Shown: piece after piece, positions 51,797 to 59,993 of the stretch | How positions within the stretch are numbered: position 1 is the stretch's first letter | Layout of the letters: every line of letters starts with the position of its first letter | Translations under genes and position numbers: made by a program | From: Sphaerisporangium sp. | GTDB taxonomy: Bacteria; Actinomycetota; Actinomycetes; Streptosporangiales; Streptosporangiaceae | Direction of reading: 5' to 3' | Length of the DNA stretch: 64,000 nt | Assembly (NCBI GenBank): GCA_025964675.1 | Contig: JAOPYI010000178.1 | Span: 1-64,000, forward strand | The notes under the pieces: model-generated | Told to the model about the DNA's origin: nothing | The model's database searches: none | What the model saw: only the letters and a program-made list of their open reading frames with translations

Positions 51797-53134
51797 ATGC
51801 CGAGTCAGGGAACCATCGGTGACCGCGTCCGCGGACTGCGTCTGAGCAGGCGAATGTCTCAGGCCCAGTTGGCTGGACCGGACCTCTCCGACAGTTATGT
51901 CTCACTCATCGAGTCCGGCAAGCGCACGCCGACGCCGGTGGTCGCCCGCCTGCTCGCGGAACGCCTTGGATGCACCACCGAATTTCTTCTCCACGGGATC
52001 GAGCCGCGCCAGCGCATCGACACCGAGCTCGGGCTGCGTCATGCCGAGCTGGAGCTGTATCACGGGGACGCGGCTCTGGCCGCCGACCGTTTCGGTGACA
52101 TCGTCAAGGCAGCCGGCGAGGACAACGCGCTCCTCGCGGCGCATGCCCGTCTTGGGCGCGCGCGTGCCCTGGAGGCCCAGGGCAAGATCGGCCGAGCGGT
52201 GGAGGCGTACGAGCGCCTGCGTCGCGAGGCCGCCGCGCACCCGGAGCGCCTGGCGGACGTCCCGCTCACGGTGGCGCTGTGCCGGTGCTACCAGCGTGCC
52301 GGCGACGTTCTGCGGGCCCGGGACCTGGGCGCCAAGGCGCTCCACCAGGCCAAGCAGCTCTCGCTGATCCACGGCGAGGTGGCCGTGGACCTCGCGGCGG
52401 CGCTGGCCGACACCCAGATCGGGCTGCCGTATGTCGAGCAGGTGCTCGGCGCGACGGGCGTCCCCATTCCGGCCGACCACACGACGGAGATCCTCTCGCT
52501 CTGGCAGGCCAGCATCTCGGCGGCCGAGGGTGAGGATTCGGCGCTCGCGGTGCAGTTCGCCGATGACGCCCTGTCCGCCGGGCGGCCCGCCAGGATCGCG
52601 GTGCAGATGGCCCGGATCGCCATGCGCTGGGCCGAGATCTCCGCGACCCGGCCCGTCGGCGCCTCCGACCGGGTCGGCGAGCTGGTCCTGCACGCGACCG
52701 AGGTCTTCTCCGTCTTCCCGGCCGAGGCCGTGGAGCACGCGCGGAGCCTGATCGTGCTGGCCCACGTCCGGCTCAGGTCGGGCGACGCGCACAGCGCGGA
52801 GGACCTTGCCACCAAGGCCCTCCAGCTGCTGTCCGGAGACCCCGCGACCGTCGCCGCGTCAGCCCACCTGGTGCTGGCCGAGGTGGGTTTGGCACGGTCC
52901 GACGGCTCTGCCGCGGCGAGCCTGGAGCGCGCCGCCGTCCTTCTGTCGGCCGCGCCGGCAGCGGGAACGGTTCGCGACCGGGAGATCGCGGGGGTCTGGC
53001 GCGAGCTGGGTGACCTGTGGGGCAAGGCCGGTAGCCGGGAGCGGCAGACGAGCGCGTATCGTAGGGCACTCGAGGCGGTCGGTGTCAGGTCGACCGTCGC
53101 CGGTGCCGTGACGTCCGCGGTTTTCGCACGGTAG
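51797..53134 (+). CDS. XRE family regulator with TPR-like C-terminal domain
   Basis: A 445-residue protein. Residues about 5-65 form an XRE helix-turn-helix (GDRVRGLRLSRRMSQAQLAGPDLSDSYVSLIESGKRTPTPVVARLLAERLG). The rest is alpha-helical with Ala/Leu-rich TPR-like repeats, as in RapL/PlcR-type or Streptomyces XRE-TPR regulators that sense peptides or interact with other proteins. No adjacent small ORF that would be a peptide partner was seen. Confidence 0.85.
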   Translation: MPSQGTIGDRVRGLRLSRRMSQAQLAGPDLSDSYVSLIESGKRTPTPVVARLLAERLGCTTEFLLHGIEPRQRIDTELGLRHAELELYHGDAALAADRFGDIVKAAGEDNALLAAHARLGRARALEAQGKIGRAVEAYERLRREAAAHPERLADVPLTVALCRCYQRAGDVLRARDLGAKALHQAKQLSLIHGEVAVDLAAALADTQIGLPYVEQVLGATGVPIPADHTTEILSLWQASISAAEGEDSALAVQFADDALSAGRPARIAVQMARIAMRWAEISATRPVGASDRVGELVLHATEVFSVFPAEAVEHARSLIVLAHVRLRSGDAHSAEDLATKALQLLSGDPATVAASAHLVLAEVGLARSDGSAAASLERAAVLLSAAPAAGTVRDREIAGVWRELGDLWGKAGSRERQTSAYRRALEAVGVRSTVAGAVTSAVFAR

Positions 53135-53189
53135 GCCTCCCCGCCGGAGCTCCGGATTTGGCGCGGAGACACCGGAATAATTAAGGTCG

Positions 53190-53218
53190 ACCAATCATTG
53201 ACTTGTAGGATGATTGGT
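53190..53218. promoter_or_regulatory. Inverted-repeat operator of the FadR-type gene
   Basis: ACCAATCAT (53190-53198) and ATGATTGGT (53210-53218) are perfect 9-base arms with an 11-base spacer, ending 19 bases before the GTG start. Probably the autoregulatory site of the GntR protein. Confidence 0.6.
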
Positions 53219-53237
53219 TTCCCGGAGGAGGCAGACT

Positions 53238-53927
53238 GTGAGTCTGCGTACGGCGCAGCGGGCTTCCCTCGTCGACCAGGTGATCGAGCAACTCAAGGAG
53301 CAGATCACCTCGGGATCTTGGCGTCTGCATGCCAAGATCCCCACGGAGACGGTGCTCGCGGAGCAGCTGGGCGTCGGCCGTAACACCGTGCGGGAGGCGG
53401 TGCGCGCGCTCACCCACGCGGGCCTGCTGGACTGCCGCCAGGGCGACGGCACCTATGTGCGGGCCACGAGCGAGCTCTCCGGAGCCATGGCCCGGCGCCT
53501 GCGCACGGCCGAGCATCTGGAGATCCTGGAGGTACGCCGGGCGCTGGAGGTCGAAGCCGCCAAGCTGGCGGCCGTCAGGCGTACCGAAGGCGACATCGAG
53601 CTGATCGAGGCGGCCCTGCTCCGCCGGGAGCAGGCCTGGGTGGAGGCCGAGGTGGACGCCTTCGTGGAGGCCGACCTGGCGTTCCACGTGGCGGTCGTCG
53701 AGGCCACGCACAACCGTGTGCTGATCGAGCTCTACAAGGACTTCTCCGCCGCGCTGCGCGCGAGCATCGCGGCCGCCGGCGCGCCGCTGGAGAACGGCCA
53801 CATCCCCCACGACGCCATCGCGCGCGCCATCGCCTCCGGTGACGCGTCCGCCGCCGAGCGCGCGGGCCACGCCTGCATGGAGCACATCGCCATCGCGCTC
53901 ACCGATACCGCCGAACTGCTCGACTGA
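53238..53927 (+). CDS. GntR/FadR family regulator with FCD domain
   Basis: A 229-residue repressor. GTG 53238 has CGGAGGAGG upstream. Winged helix: VIEQLKEQITSGSWRLHAKIPTETVLAEQLGVGRNTVREAVRALTHAGLL. The FCD effector domain has EADLAFHVAVVEATHN and HACMEHIAIAL, with the Asp/His residues that bind a metal and a carboxylate ligand. A perfect inverted repeat sits just upstream. A target pathway is not visible next to it. Confidence 0.9.
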   Translation: MSLRTAQRASLVDQVIEQLKEQITSGSWRLHAKIPTETVLAEQLGVGRNTVREAVRALTHAGLLDCRQGDGTYVRATSELSGAMARRLRTAEHLEILEVRRALEVEAAKLAAVRRTEGDIELIEAALLRREQAWVEAEVDAFVEADLAFHVAVVEATHNRVLIELYKDFSAALRASIAAAGAPLENGHIPHDAIARAIASGDASAAERAGHACMEHIAIALTDTAELLD

Positions 53928-53948
53928 CGCACCGAACCCGAGGAGCCC

Positions 53949-55043
53949 TCAGGCCAGCCGCAGGGACATCACGAGATAGCGGAACGTGGGATCGTCGGCG
54001 TCGTCGGTGATCAGCACGGGCCTGGTCGGGGACGACATGTTGAGCCGGGCGTTCTCGGTCTCCACACCGGCGAGGCCGTCGAGCAGGTAGTGGGGCTGGA
54101 AGGCGATCTGGATGTCGTCGCCCTCCAGCTCGGCCGCGACCGCTTCGGCTCCCCGGCCGATGTCACCGCCCCCTGCCTGGACCAGCACCTGGCCTTGCGT
54201 GAACGACAGCCGGATCGCGGTGTTGCGCTCGGCGACCAGCGCCACTCGCTTGAGGGCCTCGACGAACGGAGCCACCTTGACGTCGGCGCGAATCGACCAG
54301 TCGTCGGTGAGCCGCGAGCGGTAGTCGATGAACTGGTCGTCCAGCAGGCGCACCGTCGTGGTGCGGCCGGCGCACTCAAAGCCGGCGATGCCGTCGCCGA
54401 ACCCGATCGACACCTCACCCACGCGCAGGGAACGGCCGACCTCGACCATCACCCTCGCGGGCACCATCACTCCGGCCTTCTGCTCAGGGCGCTCGGGGTG
54501 CCAGAGGAAGTCACGCGCCGCGATGCGGTAGCGGTCGGTGGCCGCCATGGAGACGTCGACGCCCTCGATGTCGACCCGGATGCCCGTGAGCATGGGCAGC
54601 GTGTCGTCGCGGCTGGCTGCGACGGCCACCTGGGCCACCGCGGAGGCGAAGACGCCGCCGCCGAGCGCGCCCGCCTTCGCCGGCATGGCGGGGAGCGTCG
54701 GGAAGTCCTCCACCGGCATCGTGAGCAGCGCGAACTCGGCGCCACCGCAGGTCAGCACCGCCTCCGACCCCGAGGTGACGATCTGGACCGGCTCGGCGGG
54801 CAGGCTCTTGGTGATCTCGGCCAGCACCCGGCCCGGGATCAGCACCTTGCCCGGCTCCGCGACGTCGGCCTCGATCAGGGCGCGCGCGGACACGTCATAG
54901 TCGAAGACCGAGAGCGTGAGGCTGTCGTCGAGCGCCTCAAGCAGGATGCCCGAGAGCACCGGCACGGCGGGACGGCCCGGGAGTGTGCGGGCGGTCCACG
55001 CCACCGCGTCGGCCAGGACATCGCGGTTCACCTGGAACTTCAC
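53949..55043 (-). CDS. DNA polymerase III beta clamp paralogue
   Basis: A 364-residue sliding clamp of three repeated domains: MKFQVNRDVLADAVAWTARTLPGRPAVPVLSGILLEA, then VSMAATDRYRIAARDF and a C-terminal PTRPVLITDDADDPTFRYLVMSLRLA. The last segment matches the clamp C-terminus MP-x-R motif region. No dnaA, recF or gyrB lies nearby and there is no origin, so this is a second, stand-alone clamp; the main dnaN is expected elsewhere. It may serve repair or specialised polymerases. Confidence 0.85.
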   Translation of the reverse strand: MKFQVNRDVLADAVAWTARTLPGRPAVPVLSGILLEALDDSLTLSVFDYDVSARALIEADVAEPGKVLIPGRVLAEITKSLPAEPVQIVTSGSEAVLTCGGAEFALLTMPVEDFPTLPAMPAKAGALGGGVFASAVAQVAVAASRDDTLPMLTGIRVDIEGVDVSMAATDRYRIAARDFLWHPERPEQKAGVMVPARVMVEVGRSLRVGEVSIGFGDGIAGFECAGRTTTVRLLDDQFIDYRSRLTDDWSIRADVKVAPFVEALKRVALVAERNTAIRLSFTQGQVLVQAGGGDIGRGAEAVAAELEGDDIQIAFQPHYLLDGLAGVETENARLNMSSPTRPVLITDDADDPTFRYLVMSLRLA

Positions 55044-55125
55044 CCTGATCCATCCCCTTCGAAACGTCTGCTCCCAAGAAAGGTAGCGCCTGGGTCGGAC
55101 ATTTGGTGGCGGAGGAAGCGGACGT

Positions 55126-55779
55126 TCAGCTCCGTGTGCCGTTGAGATAGGTGAGCACGGCCAGCACGCGGCGGTTGTCGTCGTCGGAGACGGCCAGGTC
55201 GAGCTTGGCGAAGATGTTCGCGGTGTGCTTTCCCACAGCGCTCTCGCTCAGGAACAGGCGCTGCGCGATCGCGGCGTTCGAGCGGCCCTCGGCCATGAGC
55301 TCGAGCACCTCCCGCTCGCGCGGGGTGAGTCTTCCGAGCGGCTCGTGACGGGCGTTGCTGGCGAGCAGCTTGGCGATGACGTCCGGGTCCATGGCGGTGC
55401 CCCCGGACGCCACCCGGCGCACCGCGTCGATGAACTGCCCGGAGTTGAAGACCCGGTCCTTGAGCAGGTAGCCCACGCCCCCGGTGCCGTCGGCGAGCAG
55501 CTCCCTGGCGTAGAGCTGCTCGACGTGCTGGGAGAGGACCAGCACCGGCAGCCCGGGGATCGCCCGGCGGGCCGCGAGCGCCGCCTGGAGCCCCTCGTCG
55601 GTGAAGGTGGGCGGCAGCCGTACGTCGACCACCGCGACCTCGGGACGCTCGTCGAGCAGCGCCCTGAGCAGCTCTGGCCCCGACTCCACCGCCGCGACGA
55701 TCTCGAACCCGTGGGCCTGGAGCAGATGGACCAGGCCGTCACGCAGCAGGTAGAGATCTTCGGCCAGGACTACTCTCAC
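55126..55779 (-). CDS. NarL/LuxR-type response regulator
   Basis: A 217-residue regulator. The receiver domain has DLYLLRDG, phospho-acceptor Asp in VAVVDVRLPP and Lys in YLLKDRV; the output helix-turn-helix is LTPREREVLELMAEGRSNAAIAQRLFLSESAVGKHTANIF. Its GTG start overlaps the kinase stop (GTGA), so kinase and regulator are coupled. The ABC exporter divergent from the kinase, with a palindrome between, is the likely target. Confidence 0.92.
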   Translation of the reverse strand: MRVVLAEDLYLLRDGLVHLLQAHGFEIVAAVESGPELLRALLDERPEVAVVDVRLPPTFTDEGLQAALAARRAIPGLPVLVLSQHVEQLYARELLADGTGGVGYLLKDRVFNSGQFIDAVRRVASGGTAMDPDVIAKLLASNARHEPLGRLTPREREVLELMAEGRSNAAIAQRLFLSESAVGKHTANIFAKLDLAVSDDDNRRVLAVLTYLNGTRS

Positions 55780-57266
55780 GCGTCGTCTCGTTCCTTCGCC
55801 TGCTGGGCGGCTTTGGCCGCGAACCAGACCATACCTGCGCCAAGAGCGATCATGCCGATGATGACCGGCCACTGGAGCGGCTCGGGCATGTAGAGCGCGA
55901 GGAACCAGCTCCGCTCGTCCGCCCCGAAGATCTTCATGAACATCGCCACCAGGCCCTGGGGGAACAGCGGCAGCCAGAACAGCCCCCAGCAGACGCCCAT
56001 CAGCTTCTGCTTCCACGCGGGCAGTGTGGACCCGCAGGCGTCCGCGGAGAACGCGCGCGGAAGCTCCACGGTGGCCACGGTCGGCCCGCCCGGGGGGCTG
56101 TGCAGCGCGAGGACGCCGTCGAACGCGGACAGCCGGCGCTCGATGCCGCGCAGGCCGCTGCCCCGCGAGGGATCGGCCCCGCCGTGGCCGTCGTCGGTCA
56201 CGGTGACGCGCAGGGCGGAGCGGCGGTGGCTGATGTCGATCGCGACGTTCGTGGCGTCGCCGTGCCTGCTGGCGTTCGCGAGCAGCTCGCTGATGACGAA
56301 GTAGGCGGCCGACTCGACGGGCGCCTCGGGACGTACGGGCAGCTCGACGCTGACCGTGACCTTGAGAGGGCTGTCGAGGGCGAGAGCCCGTACGGCGTCG
56401 CCGAGGCCGCGCTCGGCCAGGACCGGCGGGTGGATGCCCCGCACGAGCTGGCGCAGCTCGATCAGCGAGGCCGCCGAGGCCTCCCTCACCTTGGCGATGA
56501 GCGCCTTGGCCGCCTTCGGGTCGGAGTCCATGAGCTCCTCGGCCGCGCCGAGGGTCATGCCGATGGCCACCAGGCGTGCCTGGGCGCCGTCGTGCAGGTC
56601 GCGCTCTATGCGCCGGAGCTCGGCGGCCTGCGAGTCGACCACTTCGGTGTGCACCTGCGTGAGGTGCCGCACCTCGTTGGCCAGGCGGGCCTTCAGCGTG
56701 GGGGCCAGCAGCAACCGGGTCCACAGGCCGTGGACGCGTGCGATCCTCGGGGCCACGAGCACCCCCGCGACGACGAGGACGACCCCGGCGAGCACCTCCA
56801 CCGGCTGCCCCACCCGCGCGAGGACGACGCCGTACCCCACCATGAGCAGCGGCGAGATCGCCAGCAGGCCGCCGACCAGCGGCTCGGCGAGCAGCCAGGC
56901 GAAGTCGCGCCAGGTGGCGGGGTCCTTGATCATCCAGCTCCAGGTCCTGTTGAAGGACGGGACCAGGGACGTGCGGTAGAGCTGCCGGCCCTCGCGGTAC
57001 CAGCCGTCCCGCTGGGGCTGGGGCGGGGGCGGCGCGGCGCGGTAGGGGGCGGCGATCTCCACTCCCGACCACGCGCGGGCGACCGCGCGCGCCTGGCCCG
57101 CGCGGCCGCGGACCATGCGCACCGTGACCGGGAACAGGAAGACCATCCCGAGCCCGAAGCACAGCACGAACACCACCGCGGTGATCGCGAGCATGACCAT
57201 GTTCGTGACGGCCAGCGTGAACAGCACGAGACCGCGACCGAAGCCGACCACCGTCCTGAAAACCAT
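55776..57266 (-). CDS. Sensor histidine kinase (HisKA_3, NarX-like)
   Basis: A 496-residue membrane kinase. Two hydrophobic helices near residues 10-50, two more at about 125-180, then the dimerisation domain ELRRIERDLHDGAQARLVAIG with the phospho-His, the HATPase motifs ISELLANASRHG and DDGHGGADPSRGSGLRGI, and unusually two further C-terminal helices (GVCWGLFWLPLFP; WPVIIGMIALGAGMVWFA). The extra C-terminal helices are a departure from the usual NarX layout. The product is paired with the NarL-type regulator. Confidence 0.9.
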   Translation of the reverse strand: MVFRTVVGFGRGLVLFTLAVTNMVMLAITAVVFVLCFGLGMVFLFPVTVRMVRGRAGQARAVARAWSGVEIAAPYRAAPPPPQPQRDGWYREGRQLYRTSLVPSFNRTWSWMIKDPATWRDFAWLLAEPLVGGLLAISPLLMVGYGVVLARVGQPVEVLAGVVLVVAGVLVAPRIARVHGLWTRLLLAPTLKARLANEVRHLTQVHTEVVDSQAAELRRIERDLHDGAQARLVAIGMTLGAAEELMDSDPKAAKALIAKVREASAASLIELRQLVRGIHPPVLAERGLGDAVRALALDSPLKVTVSVELPVRPEAPVESAAYFVISELLANASRHGDATNVAIDISHRRSALRVTVTDDGHGGADPSRGSGLRGIERRLSAFDGVLALHSPPGGPTVATVELPRAFSADACGSTLPAWKQKLMGVCWGLFWLPLFPQGLVAMFMKIFGADERSWFLALYMPEPLQWPVIIGMIALGAGMVWFAAKAAQQAKERDDA

Positions 57267-57324
57267 GCGCCCCAGTCTGGTTCACCGGGCCAGTAGTTCG
57301 AAGTAGCCGTGGACATCCTATTCA

Positions 57325-57342
57325 GGTGTACCTAAGTACACC
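57325..57342. promoter_or_regulatory. Palindrome in the kinase/ABC-exporter divergent promoter
   Basis: GGTGTAC-CTAA-GTACACC has perfect 7-base arms. It lies 58 bases before the ABC ATPase start and 59 bases before the kinase start. A dimeric LuxR-type response regulator is the obvious candidate binder. Confidence 0.55.
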
Positions 57343-57399
57343 CCCGTTCGGGCCGCAGGCGCATTCCGGCGGCAGGCCGCGATTCCTAGCGTCGATGGC

Positions 57400-58305
57400 A
57401 TGGAAATCATCGAGATCACCAAGCTGCGCAAGCTGTACGGCAAGCAGGTGGCGGTCGACGACGTGTCGTTCGCCGTGGAGGAAGGCGAGATCTTCGGCGT
57501 GGTCGGCCGGAACGGCGCTGGGAAGACCACGACGGTCGAGTGCGTCTCCGGGCTCCGCACGCCTGACGGCGGCACGATCACCGTCACGGGTCTCGATCCG
57601 CGCCGCGACCGCGCCGAGCTGCGGCAGCGGGTGGGCGTGCAGCTCCAGGACTGCTCGCTCCCGGACAAGCTCAAGGTGTGGGAGGCGCTCGACCTCTACG
57701 CCTCCTTCTACGAACGCCCGGCCGACTGGAAGGCGCTGCTGGACGAGGTCGGCCTCGGCCCCAAGCGTGACACGGCGTTCGCGAAGCTGTCCGGTGGACA
57801 GCGGCAACGGCTGTCGATCGCCCTGGCCCTGGTCGGCGCGCCGCGCGTGGCGATCCTCGACGAGCTGACCACGGGTCTCGACCCGCAGGCCCGGCGGGAG
57901 ACCTGGGACCTCATCGAGCTGGTCAAGGCACGCGGCGTCACGATCATCCTGGTCACCCACTTCATGGAGGAGGCGGAGAGGCTCTGCGACCGGATCGCCG
58001 TGATCGACGGAGGCCGCGTCGCCGCCGTAGACACGCCGGAGGGGCTGATCGCCCAGGTGGACGGCGCGCAGCGGCTGAGCTTCCGCGGCCCGCCCGAGGC
58101 CGACCGGATCCTCAGGTCGATCACCGAGGTGGCCGGCGTCACCCGGGACGGCGACCACCTGACGTTGACCGGATCGGACGACATGCTCCTCGCCGTCACC
58201 ACGGCCCTCGCGGCCAACCAGATCGTCCCCACCGGGCTCCGGATGGAGCGCGCCACGCTGGACGACGCCTTCCTCGCCCTCACCGGCCACGCCGCCACCT
58301 CCTAG
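57400..58305 (+). CDS. ABC exporter ATP-binding protein (module 1)
   Basis: A 301-residue ATPase of the DrrA/NodI type. Walker A GRNGAGKTT, Q in VQLQDCSLP, signature LSGGQRQRLS, Walker B VAILDELTTGLDP, switch His in LVTHFMEEAERLCD. It pairs with the permease starting 12 bases downstream. Control by the divergent two-component system is likely, and antibiotic or lipid export is the usual role of such sets. Confidence 0.92.
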   Translation: MEIIEITKLRKLYGKQVAVDDVSFAVEEGEIFGVVGRNGAGKTTTVECVSGLRTPDGGTITVTGLDPRRDRAELRQRVGVQLQDCSLPDKLKVWEALDLYASFYERPADWKALLDEVGLGPKRDTAFAKLSGGQRQRLSIALALVGAPRVAILDELTTGLDPQARRETWDLIELVKARGVTIILVTHFMEEAERLCDRIAVIDGGRVAAVDTPEGLIAQVDGAQRLSFRGPPEADRILRSITEVAGVTRDGDHLTLTGSDDMLLAVTTALAANQIVPTGLRMERATLDDAFLALTGHAATS

Positions 58306-58316
58306 GAGACCCGACC

Positions 58317-59093
58317 ATGACCGCTCTCCCCGTTAAGGCCCGCAGGGCCACCGGCCTGCGCAAGTTCGTGCTCACGGAGACCAAGCTCTACCTGCGGGAA
58401 CCCATCACGGCGTTCTTCACACTCATCCTTCCTCTCGGGCTGCTGCTGATCCTCGGCATCGCCATCCCCGGCTTTCGCGACCCCGACCCCTCGCTCGGCG
58501 GCGAGCGGGTCGTGGACACCCAGCTCCCCGCGATGATGATCCTTCTGTCGGTGATCACCTCCGCCTTCAACGTGATCCCTACGGTGCTCGCGGTCTACCG
58601 GGAGCGCGGGGTCCTGCGCAGGCTCTCCATCACCCCGGCCTCTCCCGGCATGCTGCTGGCCGCCCAGTTGCTGCTCAACCTGGCGACGACAGTCGTCGGG
58701 GCCTTCCTGACCATCTTCTTCGGGCACCTGGTCCTCGGCACGCGGGTGCCCGCGCAGCTCCCGTGGTTCGTCATGGCCTACGTCGTCGGGGTCTGCGCCC
58801 TGTTCGCGATCGGCCTCTCCGTCGCCGCCGTGGTGCCCAACAGCCGCGCGGCGGGCGGTGTCGGGGCGATCGTGATGTTCCCCTTGCTGTTCCTCGCCGG
58901 GATGTGGCTGCCGCGCGAGCTGATGCCCGAGGTCCTGCGCCGGATCAGCGATTTCACCCCGACGGGCGCGTTCGGCCAGGCCCTGCGGGACACGTGGGCC
59001 GGCGGTTCCCCGCAGATGCTTCACCTCGCCGTTCTGGTCGCCTGGGCGCTCGGGGCGGGCCTGTTCGCGGCGCGGGCCTTCCGCTGGGAGTGA
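58317..59093 (+). CDS. ABC-2 type exporter permease (module 1)
   Basis: A 258-residue permease with six hydrophobic helices: PITAFFTLILPLGLLLILG, ILLSVITSAFNVIPTVLAVY, LLLNLATTVVGAFLTIFFG, MAYVVGVCALFAIGLSVAAVV, GAIVMFPLLFLAGMWLP and a C-terminal one. AGGAGACCCGACC precedes the ATG. It forms the exporter with the ATPase upstream. Substrate unknown. Confidence 0.9.
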   Translation: MTALPVKARRATGLRKFVLTETKLYLREPITAFFTLILPLGLLLILGIAIPGFRDPDPSLGGERVVDTQLPAMMILLSVITSAFNVIPTVLAVYRERGVLRRLSITPASPGMLLAAQLLLNLATTVVGAFLTIFFGHLVLGTRVPAQLPWFVMAYVVGVCALFAIGLSVAAVVPNSRAAGGVGAIVMFPLLFLAGMWLPRELMPEVLRRISDFTPTGAFGQALRDTWAGGSPQMLHLAVLVAWALGAGLFAARAFRWE

Positions 59094-59127
59094 CCCCGGC
59101 GTGATCTCAGGGGATGCGGCTCCCGGT

Positions 59128-59742
59128 CTACGTCGTGCCCGGCGCCGCCTCCACGGCGGTGCTCCCGCAGGAGTCCAGGGCGTAGCCACCGCCCGGCTTC
59201 GAACCGCACAGGGGGTCCGCGCCGCTCGCGGGGTTGGAGCCGCACATCGTGCCCGAGGACGGCTGGTCGGCGGCCCGTGCCCGCGTGAGTCCCCGGACGC
59301 CGCCCATCAGACGCCTGGGGCCGGGGCCCTGCCTGCCGAGCTCGTCACCGGGGTTGATCAGCGGGCACCGGTCGATCGACATGCATCCGCATCCGATGCA
59401 GTCGGTGAAGTCGTCGCGGAGCTGCAGGAGCCGGCGCACGCGCTCGTCCAGCTCCTCCTTCCAGCACTCGGACATGCGCTGCCAGTCCTTGCGCGTCGGG
59501 ATGTGGTCCGGCGGGAACAGGCTGAGGATCTCGGCGACGTTCGCCAGGGGGATGCCGACTCCCTGTGCCATACGGATCAACGCCACCCGCCGCAGCATGT
59601 CGCGCCGGTAGCGCCGCTGGTTGCCTGATGTGCGACGGCTGCTGATGAGACCCTGCTTCTCGTAGAAGTGCAGGGCCGAGACGGACACGCCGCTGCGCGC
59701 GGCGAGGTCTCCGACGCTGAGCTCCGGCGGGGTTTCACTCAT
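59128..59742 (-). CDS. soxR: Redox-sensing MerR family regulator SoxR, long C-terminus
   Basis: A 204-residue regulator from MSETPPELSVGDLAARSG. The MerR helix-turn-helix is followed by the dimerisation helix and the [2Fe-2S] motif CIGCGCMSIDRC (about residues 117-128). A normal SoxR ends soon afterwards; here about 65 residues with three more cysteines (TMCGSN, PLCGSK, DSCGST) are added. A near-perfect SoxR box lies 30 bases upstream, so autoregulation by redox-active compounds is likely. Confidence 0.92.
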   Translation of the reverse strand: MSETPPELSVGDLAARSGVSVSALHFYEKQGLISSRRTSGNQRRYRRDMLRRVALIRMAQGVGIPLANVAEILSLFPPDHIPTRKDWQRMSECWKEELDERVRRLLQLRDDFTDCIGCGCMSIDRCPLINPGDELGRQGPGPRRLMGGVRGLTRARAADQPSSGTMCGSNPASGADPLCGSKPGGGYALDSCGSTAVEAAPGTT

Positions 59743-59771
59743 GCTCGGCACGCTCCGATCGGGTCACGTTG

Positions 59772-59791
59772 ACCTCAACATTACTTGAGGT
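59772..59791. promoter_or_regulatory. SoxR box
   Basis: ACCTCAACATTACTTGAGGT is a 20-bp inverted repeat matching the known SoxR operator pattern ACCTCAA-N6-TTGAGGT with one internal departure. It lies directly upstream of soxR, as in Streptomyces and Pseudomonas. Confidence 0.8.
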
Positions 59792-59993
59792 CTCGGTGTC
59801 CTTCTCCCGAGCGGTCGCGGGCTCTGTAGGTTCTCACCGCTCGTGTCACTCGGTAACGCTGTGAGCAGGGCGTTAGGGTCTCGTCTCGCTCACTTGTCGT
59901 CGGGTCTTCTCATTGAGGTTGTCTATTTCTTCGAGCTCGGGCAGGTCGAGGATGAACGGCGTGCCCGTGTCGTCAGGTGCCCAGCCTTTGCGT

